64,000 nt of DNA. Source: Sarocladium kiliense. Taxonomy: Eukaryota; Ascomycota; Sordariomycetes; Hypocreales; Sarocladiaceae. Under the pieces are notes generated by a model that worked only from the letters and a program-made list of their open reading frames with translations, was not told where the DNA came from and searched no databases. The stretch lies in the NCBI GenBank assembly GCA_030734395.1, contig JAUZTG010000029.1:5084001-5148000 (forward strand), written 5' to 3'. Below, one piece after another: positions 24,004-35,993 of this stretch. The first letter of the stretch is position 1. Each line of letters begins with the position of its first letter. Made by a program: the position numbers and the translations under genes.

Positions 24004-25869
24004 ATGCCCCGTCACAAGCCTTCTGCAGCCCAACCTAGACCGGATGAAAGCCATGGAGAGGTCGCAGATCCTCCCTCACGCACACAAACCATGTCACATA
24101 CACCAGAGCTCCCTCTGCGCTTGAACTCGACGCCGTCCTCCACTTCACTCCGCGAGATGCCTAACCGGAATCGCAAGCTGCGGCTGCTTGTCGCTGCCAC
24201 AGGACCCAGAGAAGCCTCGTGGGCGCTGGCGCTTGTTGTCCGACTATCGAATAACCCGAACATCGAGATGAAAGCCATAGTCGAACATGTTGTTCCGAGA
24301 CTTACGCAAACTATCACCGCGATGCCGAACAAGCGCTTGACGCAGGAGCAGAACCCGGACGACATCGCCTTCTACAGACAACAAGCATACAAGTTAGTCA
24401 AGTGGGCGGATCTTCTAGTATGCGTTCCCCTCGAGGCACTGGATATCGGCAAGATGCTGGCTGGTGTCGATGATACGTTTCTAGGCAAAGTGATTCGTGG
24501 CTGGGATACTACGAAGCGCATCGTGCTCGTACCTGGCATGGACATGAACGAGTGGTCTAACCCGACAACAAAACGTCACCTCAGCAAGATACATCGGAAA
24601 TGGAACTGGGTTCGAGTTATGGGGCCCATTCTGTGGCATTGGGAAGGCACCAATGAGGGTGCACCAGTTTCAAAGCCAATGCCAAATTGGAACGGATTCG
24701 ACGAACTGTTAGGCATCATCCAGAACCAAGCAGATCTCCTTGGTCTTGGCCGCGACGTGCAAGTTGCCACCAGTGTTGGGCCTCGACCAGACAGCGACAC
24801 GAAGGTCCAAGTAAAGTTACCCCCGGAGATCTGGACGATCATCCTCAACTACGTCGGCGACTGGGAGTTTGCAAAGGCCCTTCGAGTCTACACGAACCTC
24901 CCTACCCCAAGAGCCTGGAAGAGCCTATCCAAAGACTCCGACGACGCGCTCAAAGTCTATGCAAGCGAGCTGGCATGGACCACACTCACCTGCAACTCAG
25001 CCGCCATCTGCAAGAAGATCTCCGAATCACCCCCTAATTTCCACGACCTCCCTGCACTCGTTGTCAAGCTCGTCATCCGTTTCGCCCTGATCGACGTCCT
25101 ACAGTACATGGAAGCCAACCGCCCCGACCTATTTACCGCATTCGACGGCTCCGTTCTTCCTACCAACGCATCAGCATACTACCCCCGCCTCGACATTCTC
25201 GATTACTGGCGTCAAAGCCGCTGGTTCAAAGATCGGCATCATCACTACACCCACGAAGCCCTCGATGGCGCCTCTAAGAATGGTCACGTCCGGGTCCTAG
25301 ACTGGTGGCTTCGCCGTTCTGGCTTCCAACTTAGGTACACTGAGTCCGCCCTTGAACAGGCCAGCGCAAACGGGCATTTGCTTGTACTAGAATGGTGGCG
25401 CGATGCCGCAGCTCAAGATGAGGATGTCGTTCTCCGCCCTGGCCGCTCTATTCTCTGGGCCGCGCAATTCGGTCGTGCCAACGTCCTCCGCTGGTGGGAC
25501 GCTTCCGGTATACCCGTTGCGCACGGAGACGGTGTAGCAAAACTCGCCAGCCGCTGGGGCCAAGTCGAAGTCCTCGAGACATGGCGTCGTCTCAAGGGAG
25601 ACAATAAGCTCGTTTACGATTCAGAAGTCCTACGTGATCCTACCGTGCATGGCTATGTTGGCGTGCTGGAGTGGTGGCGCAAGTTCGCGCACGGTGAGCT
25701 TGAGGGCATGGAAGGGAGGGAACATCCTGTCGAATTCCGCACGTGCAATATCGAGGAGGCGTTGGAAGACAGTGTGGGTGATCAGCGGGGTGTGAGGCAG
25801 TGGTGGGCACAGAACGGCTTGAACCTCGGTGTGAGGAATGAAGAGTGGCTCAAGACGAGGTATCTCTAG
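24004..25869 (+). CDS. Flavoprotein (PPCDC/HFCD-like) domain fused to ankyrin-like WW repeats
   Basis: A 621-aa intronless frame from the first ATG. After a disordered Pro/Ser-rich start of about 60 residues, residues 60-225 resemble the flavoprotein (HFCD) fold of phosphopantothenoylcysteine decarboxylase: KLRLLVAATGPREASWAL, then WADLLVCVPLEALDIGKMLAG, then IVLVPGMDMNEWSNPTTKRHL. The usual PAMN motif reads PGMD, so the active-site Asn is replaced by Asp and normal decarboxylase activity is doubtful. Residue 275 onward starts LPPEIWTIILNYVGDWEFAKAL, an F-box/ankyrin-type lead-in. From about 410 there are roughly five degenerate repeats of the type GHVRVLDWWLRRSG with paired Trp. The flavin-binding and repeat halves share one continuous frame, so the fusion is real in the sequence. 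Function unknown. Confidence 0.8.
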   Translation: MPRHKPSAAQPRPDESHGEVADPPSRTQTMSHTPELPLRLNSTPSSTSLREMPNRNRKLRLLVAATGPREASWALALVVRLSNNPNIEMKAIVEHVVPRLTQTITAMPNKRLTQEQNPDDIAFYRQQAYKLVKWADLLVCVPLEALDIGKMLAGVDDTFLGKVIRGWDTTKRIVLVPGMDMNEWSNPTTKRHLSKIHRKWNWVRVMGPILWHWEGTNEGAPVSKPMPNWNGFDELLGIIQNQADLLGLGRDVQVATSVGPRPDSDTKVQVKLPPEIWTIILNYVGDWEFAKALRVYTNLPTPRAWKSLSKDSDDALKVYASELAWTTLTCNSAAICKKISESPPNFHDLPALVVKLVIRFALIDVLQYMEANRPDLFTAFDGSVLPTNASAYYPRLDILDYWRQSRWFKDRHHHYTHEALDGASKNGHVRVLDWWLRRSGFQLRYTESALEQASANGHLLVLEWWRDAAAQDEDVVLRPGRSILWAAQFGRANVLRWWDASGIPVAHGDGVAKLASRWGQVEVLETWRRLKGDNKLVYDSEVLRDPTVHGYVGVLEWWRKFAHGELEGMEGREHPVEFRTCNIEEALEDSVGDQRGVRQWWAQNGLNLGVRNEEWLKTRYL

Positions 25870-28800
25870 CAAGCATTGTTGGGTCATCCCCCATTTTCAC
25901 TTATGATGTTGGAAAAGCGGGCGTTCTATCTTGCCGGAAAAGGCAGAGAAGGCAAAACTTCCCCAGGGTTCCCAGAAGCAAGAGGCGTTTTTTTCTAGGT
26001 TCTTGAAGCCGAGGTTTTTGTTGTGACTATTTTCATGGAGGATACACATAGCATAGCGTTTTCTCAATTCGGAAGCTGGGTTGGACTTTTGGGTAGATTG
26101 GAACAAAAGAACTACGAGCATTGGATCTCTTACACTTGCAGCGCTCCGCTTCTGAACTCTCTGCATGTGAACCTTTGTGGCTTTCAAGGACAGGCTTACA
26201 CCTTCGGTATTGGGAAAACTCTCCGGTGTGGCATGTTACAGGTTGGTACGCCGATCCAACAGACGCAAACGCTCGCACGCTTGCAAGCAGATGGAGGAGC
26301 CAACGTTACGCCCGCATCGTAAGCGAGCACGGCAAGTGTTGTACGTGATACCCGACGTCCTAGGAAAACATGTGATTTAACTTACTGCCGGTGGCGTTTG
26401 GTGTTTCGGAGAGATCGAAAAGGTTAAGCTGCCGAGGAATATGCCGCCCCCAACGCGCAGCTGCAGGAACAGCATGGATCTTGTTGCAAAGCAGGTCGAT
26501 TTGCGAATTCGCTCTTCCCGTGAAGCGAGAATGTTTGGGTTCGTTGAGATGAATGATTGTGTCTAGATGGCCTGTGATAGCGTGCCTGGCGAGCGCCCAG
26601 CTCGAGCACGAAACCCAGCCACCTGGTAGAGGTTGGGTGCCATCCATCTGCCGGGACGGAAACGGGAGAAAGAAGCTGTCACAGTCCAACCACTTCGAAT
26701 AGACAGCGGGATGGCCGGTTGTCACAGTGCGTAATCACATCGGAAGACCAGGCTCCTGGTCGGCCGTTTCACACGGCTCAGATACGCGCACACAAGGGGT
26801 TAGGCATTGGTTGACGAAAGGTGAAAAGTGATCAGAGTCGGGGATATGCCATGACCCGATCATGTTTGAGACAACTGATGCAGTGTCAGGCATCCAGATC
26901 AGGTCGTGCTTCGTTGTACGAAGTACAGCCCAGGAACTTTGCTCACGGTCGATGATCAGGCGCCCGAGGCCGATGAACAGGGTTGTGGGACAAGCTGTCT
27001 CAGCTGCACCGTGTAAGTGGTTACGCTGCCCATAATATGGGCTACAACGATTGACGGGTGAAAGAGTCAAGCTTATTGCCAGGCTGCCCAAATGCTGAGT
27101 CCTTAGCGGTCAATAGTGAGCGAAGGGAAATTGGAAGCGCGGTCAATGCACTCAGCACCCAAGGCTTTGTCAAAGAACGGCAGCAGTGCCTATCGATCGC
27201 GTGGTCGCTAGTTGGCGGGTCGCGATCTCGTGGCCATGCCTGGATTCCCCATGTGGGCAGCTCGTCAATATGCGCACGGTGGCATGATAGCTGCTAGCCA
27301 GGGGCGTTAGCCTTCTAGCGCACAGGCGGCGCGCGCGCTGTAGATTGAGGGAGGATATCTGATGAGTCGAGAGGCCGGTCATTTGGTATGATGAGGCCAA
27401 GGAGTCTATTCGACTCGTATTCTTAACTGCTGTAAGGTCTGTGCTGCGCAAAATGGTTAGCCTGGGCTTGAGTATTGGGAACACAAAATTGACCTTGAAA
27501 GGTCTCTACAGGCGGTAAGACAATGATGAGGGGTATGTTTGGTCGATTGCGCTGTGGGACAATATTTCGCCAACACTCCTCAGTGCTTCTCTCTTATGAG
27601 CTCTAGCTTGCCACGATGCGTCTGTAGATCTTGCTGCTTGAATCAGGCGTCAGTGGTAAGAATTGAGCAAGGCAAATGAATCACCCCTCTCTGGTTTTGC
27701 CCCTGTAGGACACCAATTGGCCCTTATGCTGTCAACATGGGGGTATTCAGAGCGGCGGAGGTTCCTTGGAGTGGTCGATCATGTACTGAAAAGGACAGGC
27801 AGGGAAGCAGGTTCGGAAGGTGTTGGAAAACGGCCAACGCGGGGGGAGCCAGGCATGCGCTGATTCGCATTGGGCTGTCTCGTGATTCGATGCCAGGATA
27901 CAAACACTGGTTCGGCGGCGGCTGATGGCACGGGGAGCAGACCGGATGGAAACAGGGGTTTGGAGAGATTACCATGTCGAGAAGCGGATTGGCCTCGGGT
28001 GGCGGCATCGTACGAACGACATGGACGCCTTTTAGGGAGAGTCGGACACAGACTACATGGTGCTTACGAAGTCATTAGCTGGTTGGTAGCTAGGCGGGAC
28101 TGGGTGATAATATTGTCTGATAATCCCAAGACGAGTGAAGCTAGAAGAAGCGTCGAAAGGCAGACGCCAATGGTTCCACCGTTTGTGCGCCAGGTGGTGC
28201 GAGGGAGAACATGCGCTGAGGGCATCGCCAGTGGCAGGAGAGGTGCAATGGGCGAGGCTGCAAATCTCCGAAGCAAACAGAGTCAATCTGGGCTGCAGCC
28301 GGAATAATGCTTGGGACGCAGATTGCGAGATGAGATGGTCTTGGGCGAGATGATGGCATTGAGATTGGCAGCAGGGAGGATCTGCCTGGCTGGAGGAGGG
28401 GTCCACGTTCTATCTCGTCGAGTTGCAGCGAACCACCTACAGTGGGTGATCTCAATGGCCAGTGGGTGTGGATTCTGCCAGACGTACCCCTGCAGGAACC
28501 GCCAGGAACAGGGGACGGGACATCCACAGGCAGCGCCACTACACGCACAGTACGGAGTACCATTGGGACCACGACACTGAAGCCAATCGCACTGAACCAG
28601 GGGAGGGCCACAGCCTTTCCACGGTACTGACCTGAGGTCCAGCACCTGAGGTGGCCGGCTGCTGGCAGTCGCAGGTGCAGGTGACTCTGACTGCACCACC
28701 TTACTCTCTAAGGTAGCGCTGCTACCATCCCCCCTCCTGGGCAAATCTCCCGCCCCGGCTTCTCTTCCACCAACCCACAGTCCACTTCGTCCACCCTCTC

Positions 28801-29853
28801 TAGCTGCAAGTCATGCCCAAACCAGGGCCCCTGTACTCCGTACCGTCCATCACCATCAATCCAACCACCTCCGGCCAAACCCAATTCACATCTCCTCTCT
28901 CAGCCGGCCATTCTGAGCAGAACAAGCTAGAGGATGAGCAAGCACATGGGGCATGATCGCCCACGCCCAGCCGGATGCTCCAGATGCCTATGGACGAGTC
29001 TTCTCCAACAGCGAGACATCTTCGGTCATGACATCTCGAAGCATCTGTTTGTCCGTGCGGTGTGCTCCTCCTACGTTTCGCTTCCATGTCGCTTTCAGCT
29101 GCTGCATCACATAGACACATCTACACAACTGCCGACCTTTGTACCCCAGGCGACTGTTGGCAATTGTTGCATACAACTGCCTCTGCCACCTCGTCACAGC
29201 CTGGCGACTCTGGCAGCCTCCACACCCTCCTAGAGCCTCTTGCAGACTCGCTAACAATCCACACCCCCTCTGTGCGCCCTCAGGTGGGGTAGCCAACCTT
29301 GCTAACAACTATCCTGGCCATCCTTGGTCCTGGTCTCCGCTATCCTAACCTGGTCTCCCGGCCTTTCAGGTAACGCTGACACCGTCCCTCTTCACGAGCC
29401 CACCGACGGACGCTATTCCAAGCCCAGCTGCACGCATCCCGACGCCCGCGGCCTGACCTTTTCTTTTCTTCTTCGTTGAGCCAACAAGAGGAACTTGTTT
29501 CTTCACGTACCGCAGTCTTGGGAGCGCTCATCACAGTATCCGTTCTCGCCGTTGGGAAAAAGCATTGCAATTGCTCACGCCACTTGCCAACGGCGCTCGC
29601 TTCCAAGCCTCGCTTCTCGAAGACCCCTCCGATCTTCTTCACCGCCCCTGAAACATATTCGGCCTTGACCGCCATCCTCTGAACTCAAGCCTTTCCGGAA
29701 CCTCGCCTGGTAGTTGCGAGAAATTGGACCTTGGGGTATTTGATCGGACTTGGGACCACACATTCACACACTTCTTGCCTGCCACGTTCACGATTGACAC
29801 ACATGTCGTGGGCGCAAGTCGGTCGACTTGCCTGCCCCTAGCAGGCCTTTACC
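25870..29853. other. 4-kb region without a supported gene
   Basis: The longest gene-free stretch in the window. Open frames on both strands are under 160 codons and lack family features, paired exons or a consistent splice pattern. The last several hundred bases are C/T-rich and probably form the leader of the gene at 29854. A non-coding transcript cannot be excluded from sequence alone. Confidence 0.5.
29803..29841 (+). promoter_or_regulatory. 12-codon upstream ORF before the Ser-rich protein
   Basis: ATG at 29803 and TAG at 29839-29841, ending 12 nt before the main ATG at 29854. The short distance would make reinitiation inefficient, so it could repress the main frame if it lies in the mRNA. 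Confidence 0.45.
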
Positions 29854-32430
29854 ATGGCGCGATTCTCTTTCCCAGTCCCAGGCCGCAAGAAACACCAAGC
29901 TGCGCCAGTTGTGAACCATGAGTCAAAGAGCAAAGCGCACAAGGTTCTAGGTTCAACGCCACTTAACATCGATGCCCCAGCTCCTAAGAACTGGGACCTT
30001 GTCTCAAACTCTGGCATTAGCGTGACCGTTACCGATGCTGCCTCGCCGACTTATGGAGGCCGTGAGTACAACCAGCGCAGTCAAGTTGGCGGCAAGGGGC
30101 CAGCAAAGGACTGGGGAGATGACTCCGAAATCCTCCCCCGTCACTACCGGACTGGATACCTGGACCCAAACGATGATGCTACTTCCGAAGTCACTACCGC
30201 ACTCAGAAGTCGACAGTCATCGTCCACCATCAAGTCTTGGTACGACAAGTCAAAGCAACCTCTGTCCGTGTCCCAGCAGACGTCCGCTTCTGCCATGGCT
30301 CGCGGCTTGCCGTCCAAAGCCCAGCGCATGCTTGATATGGACAATTCGCTCGCCCCGCACAAGTCGAAGAAGAAGCCTGCAAGACTTGATCTCTCGTCCC
30401 TCACCCCTCACCCACGCGGCAAGGCTCATCAAAGCTCAGACAGCTATATCCTGGGCCCTGATCTAGCCACGAAGTCGCCTTCAGTCCTCTCTCAGCTAAG
30501 TCCCTCGTCAGGGGGCGGACGGAGACTTCAGAAACGACCTACCAAAGAGAGCCTACGCCAACGACCCAGCATCACCATCAGCGATCCAATCCGCCCGTCT
30601 ACCGCAGGAAGCGGTCGTTTCCCTAATCATCCAAATGGTGTTCCGGACCTTTATGGCCATTACGAGCAGATGTCGCTTAGACAGATAATGGATCTAGAAT
30701 CACACACTCAGGATGAATCGACTGAGGACAGACTAGAGGCTACCCAGAAGGCCATACCTAATCCCAGCATCATTAGGACATCACCAAGCCGTCGACAAGG
30801 AGGGGGCCACATTCATACGGCATCTCTATCCACACACAGCTCGAAAGCTCGTCATAACTCACCCTCGGCCAGCATATCCAGCCGCCATACCCGTACTTCT
30901 AAGGCTTCTAAGCGCACTGAGACCAGCTTCCAAGACGCCGATCTACAGGGAAAGAGCGTGCTTTCACTGTCGTCGGATTCTGAGGACGATGATGGCTACG
31001 GAGACGGCTTCATGAAAAGTCCCGCCTCCGTCTTTGCTCGCCGACCATCAGACTTCGAGGAACATGCTGCTTCATTGGACCAATGGCAATCCCACAGCTC
31101 GGGCAGTGTCTCGATTTCACCCGAAAGTCGCGCAAAGAGCGGGAAGCGGGCCAGTTTCGCCCCTTTCCATACCTACTTGCCAGTTCCAGGGGAAAACTCG
31201 AAGCCTGCCCCCAGCTCCCTAGGGACTTCACCCTCTGCGCCTTCCCTTCTGCAACCCCCTTCGCCCTCCAGAATTTCAAGTGTCTCGAATTCCTCAGCAA
31301 GCAGCGCTCTCACCTGGCAGAGTAACAAACCTGGCTATGGTGTGCAGGAGGCCCGTGCTGTTACGATGTTGCCTGCACAAGGGCCAGCCGACCAGGACTC
31401 ATCGCTTGAATCCGGCTCCGAGTGGGAAAGGAAACAAGCACCCGCCCGGCGTCGCTCCTCCATTCCTCGTGACTCGATGGGCAGCATCAACGATCAGCCT
31501 ACACCACCCCTCAGTCCGTCGTCGGTGGACTTTTACATTCGCTCAGCTCACTCATCAATTGATGGACCAAGCGGCGGACAAAATAGGTTCATGGCAGTTT
31601 CCAAACAAGAGGAGCTTCTTCTAGCGGCGTTGAGGCAGAAGCGGCAGCTGATGCGGGAGTCCTTCATTGCTGAGGAAGTCTCTGCACGGATCGGGAGGCA
31701 CAGTCGGAAGGCATCCAAGGGCCACAAGACCAAGCCTTCTACAGCCACCATAACACAGGACCTCTTTGATTTCGATTTCCCGACACCGCCGAAAGCCAAA
31801 GACGACGTCAGCACGTCTTCCAGCGATTCATCAGGGCTTAATCGGGCTGGCCTTGAAGCCCCCAACACGGGAGGGTATGAGGAAGAAAGCATTGGATCAG
31901 TTTTGTTTCCAGCACCGAGAAGGACTTCGCAGAGGAGTATCTTGAAGGTTAAGCCAGAGCAGGAGGATGTGCAAAGCAGACGGGCAAGTTATCAGAGCGA
32001 TGACTGGCCCATCAGCCCGCGTACGCTGTCGAATTTCCCAGAGCCCGGCCAGGGTGGTGTGATGGAAGCCGACACTCATTCCATTGCTTCATACGACAGC
32101 AAGATGGAGGACAACGAGCAGATCCTCTTACCAAACCGCTACTCTGGTGGTGCCAGCAGACGTAAGAGTAGCCAGGTTCTTCCAGGACGAGGCCATCGAA
32201 CCCGCCCGTCAGTCGTACCCGAGGAGCCAATTTCTCCACCCCCATGCGAAGAGAAGCATTTCGAGGCCAGCGACGCGGGCGTGCCTCGTCCCGACAGCCC
32301 CATCTCCCCCGAAGCCTTTCCTGCCATCCCAACCGCGCGCGTCACCGTCAACAAGAAGCTGGCTCGACTGAGCGCGGTGGGGTCTGCACCTCTGGGCTCG
32401 CAGCCTGGCTGGTGGGGGGATGATGACTGA
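29854..32430 (+). CDS. Large disordered Ser/Pro-rich protein, function unknown
   Basis: An 858-aa intronless frame starting MARFSFPVPGRKKHQAAP after ACC ATG, a good initiation context. Almost the whole protein is low-complexity: Ser, Pro, Arg and Lys clusters, acidic patches such as SSDSEDDD, and many SP and RRxS motifs that could be kinase sites. One short stretch, about residues 580-625 (KQEELLLAALRQKRQLMRES), is likely to be helical and would be the best place to look for a conserved core. No membrane segment, signal peptide or known domain is seen. Proteins of this kind in Pezizomycotina are usually cytoplasmic or nuclear scaffolds, but that is inference. Confidence 0.75.
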   Translation: MARFSFPVPGRKKHQAAPVVNHESKSKAHKVLGSTPLNIDAPAPKNWDLVSNSGISVTVTDAASPTYGGREYNQRSQVGGKGPAKDWGDDSEILPRHYRTGYLDPNDDATSEVTTALRSRQSSSTIKSWYDKSKQPLSVSQQTSASAMARGLPSKAQRMLDMDNSLAPHKSKKKPARLDLSSLTPHPRGKAHQSSDSYILGPDLATKSPSVLSQLSPSSGGGRRLQKRPTKESLRQRPSITISDPIRPSTAGSGRFPNHPNGVPDLYGHYEQMSLRQIMDLESHTQDESTEDRLEATQKAIPNPSIIRTSPSRRQGGGHIHTASLSTHSSKARHNSPSASISSRHTRTSKASKRTETSFQDADLQGKSVLSLSSDSEDDDGYGDGFMKSPASVFARRPSDFEEHAASLDQWQSHSSGSVSISPESRAKSGKRASFAPFHTYLPVPGENSKPAPSSLGTSPSAPSLLQPPSPSRISSVSNSSASSALTWQSNKPGYGVQEARAVTMLPAQGPADQDSSLESGSEWERKQAPARRRSSIPRDSMGSINDQPTPPLSPSSVDFYIRSAHSSIDGPSGGQNRFMAVSKQEELLLAALRQKRQLMRESFIAEEVSARIGRHSRKASKGHKTKPSTATITQDLFDFDFPTPPKAKDDVSTSSSDSSGLNRAGLEAPNTGGYEEESIGSVLFPAPRRTSQRSILKVKPEQEDVQSRRASYQSDDWPISPRTLSNFPEPGQGGVMEADTHSIASYDSKMEDNEQILLPNRYSGGASRRKSSQVLPGRGHRTRPSVVPEEPISPPPCEEKHFEASDAGVPRPDSPISPEAFPAIPTARVTVNKKLARLSAVGSAPLGSQPGWWGDDD

Positions 32431-33000
32431 AGACTTTCTGATGATCCGACATAGTATACGAATCACATTTATGACGACAAGAGATAAGGGTTTTTGGCGT
32501 ACCCTTGCTCAGCACACTTTTCTTGCATACTTTAATTTTGTAATTACCAGATACCTGAGGGGTAGACCCTTTCATTTCTTGACATACATACTCTCGCCCA
32601 ATGGACTAATGGGCTTACGAAATTTCTTTTGTTTTCGCACAGCACCAGAGGAAGGGCTCCAGGGAATGGCATCTGTGTGAAAGGACACACAGGCGGAAGG
32701 TCGGCTCACTCGTTCAAGTTGCAGTTGCTGCGAAAGGAGTTAGAATTTGCGATTGTTGAAGATAAAAAGATCCAAGCGACGTGAATTACTGTACTTGCAA
32801 CATTCCTTGACAATCTTTCGTGAGACATTTACTTGTTGAACCACGGGGTTTGCCTCCATATTGCGGCGTGCTGTGAGGACGAAATACGCCCCACACCGAA
32901 AATCCCAACTTCGCTCACCACCTCTTCACCTTGCCCAGACCATCGATTCCTGCATATCTTGTCACAAGTATTGAACAGAGCCCAGTCCGTGACTCTCATC
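32431..33000. other. Intergenic
   Basis: 3' flank of the Ser-rich protein gene and promoter of trm7. Nothing specific recognised. Confidence 0.6.
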
Positions 33001-34252
33001 ATGGGGAAATCTTCCAAGGACAAGCGGGATGCTTACTACCGCCTCGCGAAAGAGCAAGGCTGGCGTGCGAGAAGCGCCTTTAAACTGCTGCAGCTCGATC
33101 AAGGTTCGCTTCACATGTGCCGCCGTCGAACCCCATCATTAAAACATACTGACTTGATTCACAGAATTCGATCTCTTTGCCGATGTCTCCCGCGTGGTTG
33201 ACCTCTGTGCCGCCCCCGGGTCCTGGTCCCAGGTTCTGTCCCGTGTGCTCATCAAAGGTGAAAAGTTTGGGCGTGCAGCATGGCAAGATCGGGAATCGGC
33301 TTTGAGGCGGCAGATGCTTGGTGTTATTCCCTCGGATGAAGTGAAGACCGAGGATGTGGAGGAGAAGATTCGTGAGCAGCACCAGCAGTCGAAGCCTAGG
33401 GTTGATGTAAAGATTGTTGCGATTGATTTGCAGCCGATCTCACCACTCGAGGGGATCACGACTTTGAGGGCGGATATCACGCATCCGGCGACGGTGCCTT
33501 TGCTGTTGTCGGCGTTGGACGAGGAGTATGATGCGAAGAAGGCGGAGGGAACGCAGGCTGCACAGCCCGTGGATTTGGTTCTCAGTGACGGTGCGCCTGA
33601 TGTGACAGGCTTGCACGACTTGGACATCTACGTGCAAAGTCAGCTACTATTCGCGGCTTTGAACCTCACGCTCTGTGTGCTGCGACCAGGTGGCAAGTTC
33701 GTGGCGAAGATCTTCAGGGGCAGGAATGTCGATGTGTTGTATGCGCAGCTGAAGGTGTTCTTTGAGAGGGTTGTTGTTGCGAAGCCCAGGAGCAGCCGGG
33801 CGAGCAGTGTCGAGGCCTTCATTGTGTGCATCGGATTCAGACCACCAGCTGGGTTCAGAGCTAGCTTGGAGGAGCCGTTGGGTGTTGGCGATGAGGAGCG
33901 AATCAGGGAGTTGGGCAAGGCAAGGGAGAGAGTTATGCCCATCATCGCAGAAGCCACCATGCAGAACCCTGACAGCGCAGCTTGGGATTGCGAGGCCCTG
34001 GCGCCACCACCTGGCGCAGACAAGGACGAGATCACGGAGAGAGAGGTCTACGATGAGGAGGAGACTGGTGGCAGGGACGTCAGATGGATTGCACCTTTCA
34101 TCGCCTGCGGCGACCTGTCAGCCTTCGATTCGGATGCGTCATATAAGCTACCGGAGGACTATGTGTCGCTGGATCCGGTGCAACCGCCTATTGCTCCTCC
34201 GTACAAACGCGCCATTGAGATGCGGGCTGCTCTATCACAAGCCCATCGCTGA
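33001..34252 (+). CDS. trm7: tRNA 2'-O-ribose methyltransferase Trm7/FTSJ1
   Basis: Two exons, 33001-33103 and 33165-34252, with a 61-bp intron, give 396 aa. The enzyme methylates riboses 32 and 34 in the anticodon loop of several tRNAs. The RrmJ/FtsJ tetrad is visible: Lys in YYRLAKEQGWRARSAFKL, Asp in DLVLSDGAPDVTG, Lys in GGKFVAKIFRG and Glu in SVEAFIVCIGF. The SAM site is VVDLCAAPGSWSQVL. An insertion of about 45 charged residues between the SAM loop and VKIVAIDLQ, and a longer acidic C-terminus, make it longer than yeast Trm7. The intron falls just before the EFDLF block, and the splice restores QEF as in homologues. Confidence 0.94.
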
Positions 34253-34344
34253 GAATCCCAGTCCCCTTGATGCGTTGAGCATCATGTACCAATACCCATG
34301 AACAAGCAAAAAAAACATGCCATCACCATCTTTTCATCCAATCA

Positions 34345-34985
34345 TCAATGCCCTTCTGGTAGGGGCACCTCTCCCTTCCCCGGCATCTCAAGCAAGACCA
34401 GCCCTTTACTCGGCCCCTCGTTGATATCGACAGCGCCGAGTTCCTGCCTATACATTCGCGCGGCGGCTTCGTCTCCGGTCATGAGGATCAGGCCGCGGAG
34501 GTATGGCCATGGAGTAAGGGTTTCGCGGACAGCGCGCATCATCCAGCGAGCTAGGCCACGGCGTTGATGAGACTTCAAGACGAAGACGTCGGTGAGATAC
34601 GCGAAGGTGACGTAGTCCGTCACGAGCCGGGAGAAGCCGACGAGATGCATGGAGGAGCGGTCGAGAGGGGAGCCTTGCCCTGGTTTTGTTGTCAGTGAAG
34701 AGTCGGGCTACGATGGTTGAAGCATGACATACTTCTCAGGGCTTCTTCTGTGTCTGGAACGGCGAACATGGCGAAGGTCATGCAGTTGTCGAGCATTGTA
34801 CGAGCGGAAGAGATGTCCATGGGCTTGTTCCACCACATGAGGTCGGAATCGAAGATGTCGTTGACGGCTTTAGGATCGAGATAGGATTTGTCGGTGGTGA
34901 GGAAGAAGCCATCTCGAAACCAGGAGAGGGGCTTCCCTCCAGGCACAAAGGAGGCAGTTGCTGCGCCGTTCTCGAGAGAACCCAT
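34345..34985 (-). CDS. GNAT-family N-acetyltransferase
   Basis: Two exons, 34733-34985 and 34345-34679, with a 53-bp intron, give 195 aa. The acetyl-CoA motif A is VFVLKSHQRRGLARWMMRAV, with the Q/R-x-x-G-x-A signature (RRGLA). It is preceded by the strand VGFSRLVTDYVTFAYLTDV. This small fungal GNAT group has the opening block WFRDGFFLTTDKSYLDPKAV. The substrate is unknown. The gene converges on trm7 with under 100 bp between stops. Confidence 0.85.
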
Positions 34986-35993
34986 GACGTTTAAAGTTGG
35001 TGTTGTTGATGTTGATGCTGATTCCGATGAATAGATGAATGGTTGTTTTGAAGATGCAGCAACACAGCTCTGTATGTGATGTGATAGCTCAACTGTGAAG
35101 ACAATGTGTTTCTTTGTATGTCAGATGCAAGTCTAGTCTCACGAATACTGACCTGTCGGATCTTCTGATTAGTCTGACTTTGGAAGCTTGTTTGAAGAGC
35201 TGCACGTGCGATGGTTCCTTTGATTCTAATTACGTACGTGGTGGTTCTCGAAAGGCCGGCTAGCACCGGCTTGGTGAAGAATTTAGTAGAATCCGGGGAA
35301 GGCCGGTGGAGGAGCGGGGAGGGGGTGGAGAGAGGGAGAGAGAGAGGAGGGGGGAATCAAGTGATCAAAGTTCTAGGACAGGGAGTGGTAGGGCCATGGA
35401 ATAGGAATAGAAATAGGAATAGAGAGTCGGTGTAGCGATGGAGAAAGGAGGCGGCGAGGCCATGTGGCTCGTGAGGCTGTTGTACAGCAGTTGGGCGTTG
35501 ACCGATGCGAAGGGGTTGATTGCTTGCCGGTCCCCGGTTGGCGGGCTGAGGTGCGTCACATTGCAGATGGGGGCGGCCCAGTGAGTCACGGGGTTATTGA
35601 AAGTTTGATTGAGACGAAGATAAGGCTCTTTGTTGCAGATTTTTGCATCATGCGGTGGCTGCAAAGCTGTTGTCGGCTTGTGGATAGGCAGGACTTGTAT
35701 GTTAGAGGCTGGGCTGACAGGCACAAAGGAAGAGTGTTGGTAGCGAATCGCACTAGGGAGATGTAGATTGTCGCTTCAGTCAGCACCTAGAATAAGAGAC
35801 ATGTTCTAGAAGACGCATGGTCGCATTTGCTCACGCTGACAACCGACACTGGGCTTGTCCATCTCACGCGATCCATGGATGACCAGTCAGAACATGTAAG
35901 GCAATGAATGCACTGTATCTTCGACGTAAGTCTGTCTGACTTTCTAACTCTGTAACCCTAACACGCGCCCATCTCCTCACTTGCATCCCAAAA
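34986..35993. other. Intergenic with purine-rich tract
   Basis: Contains a strongly purine-rich run at about 35290-35356 and an imperfect GGAATA repeat at about 35397-35425. No gene recognised. Confidence 0.55.

Noticed and set aside
28053..28611. Overlapping minus-strand frames in the 4-kb gap
   Set aside because: Low-complexity Ser/Pro/His composition and no conserved features; not called as a gene.
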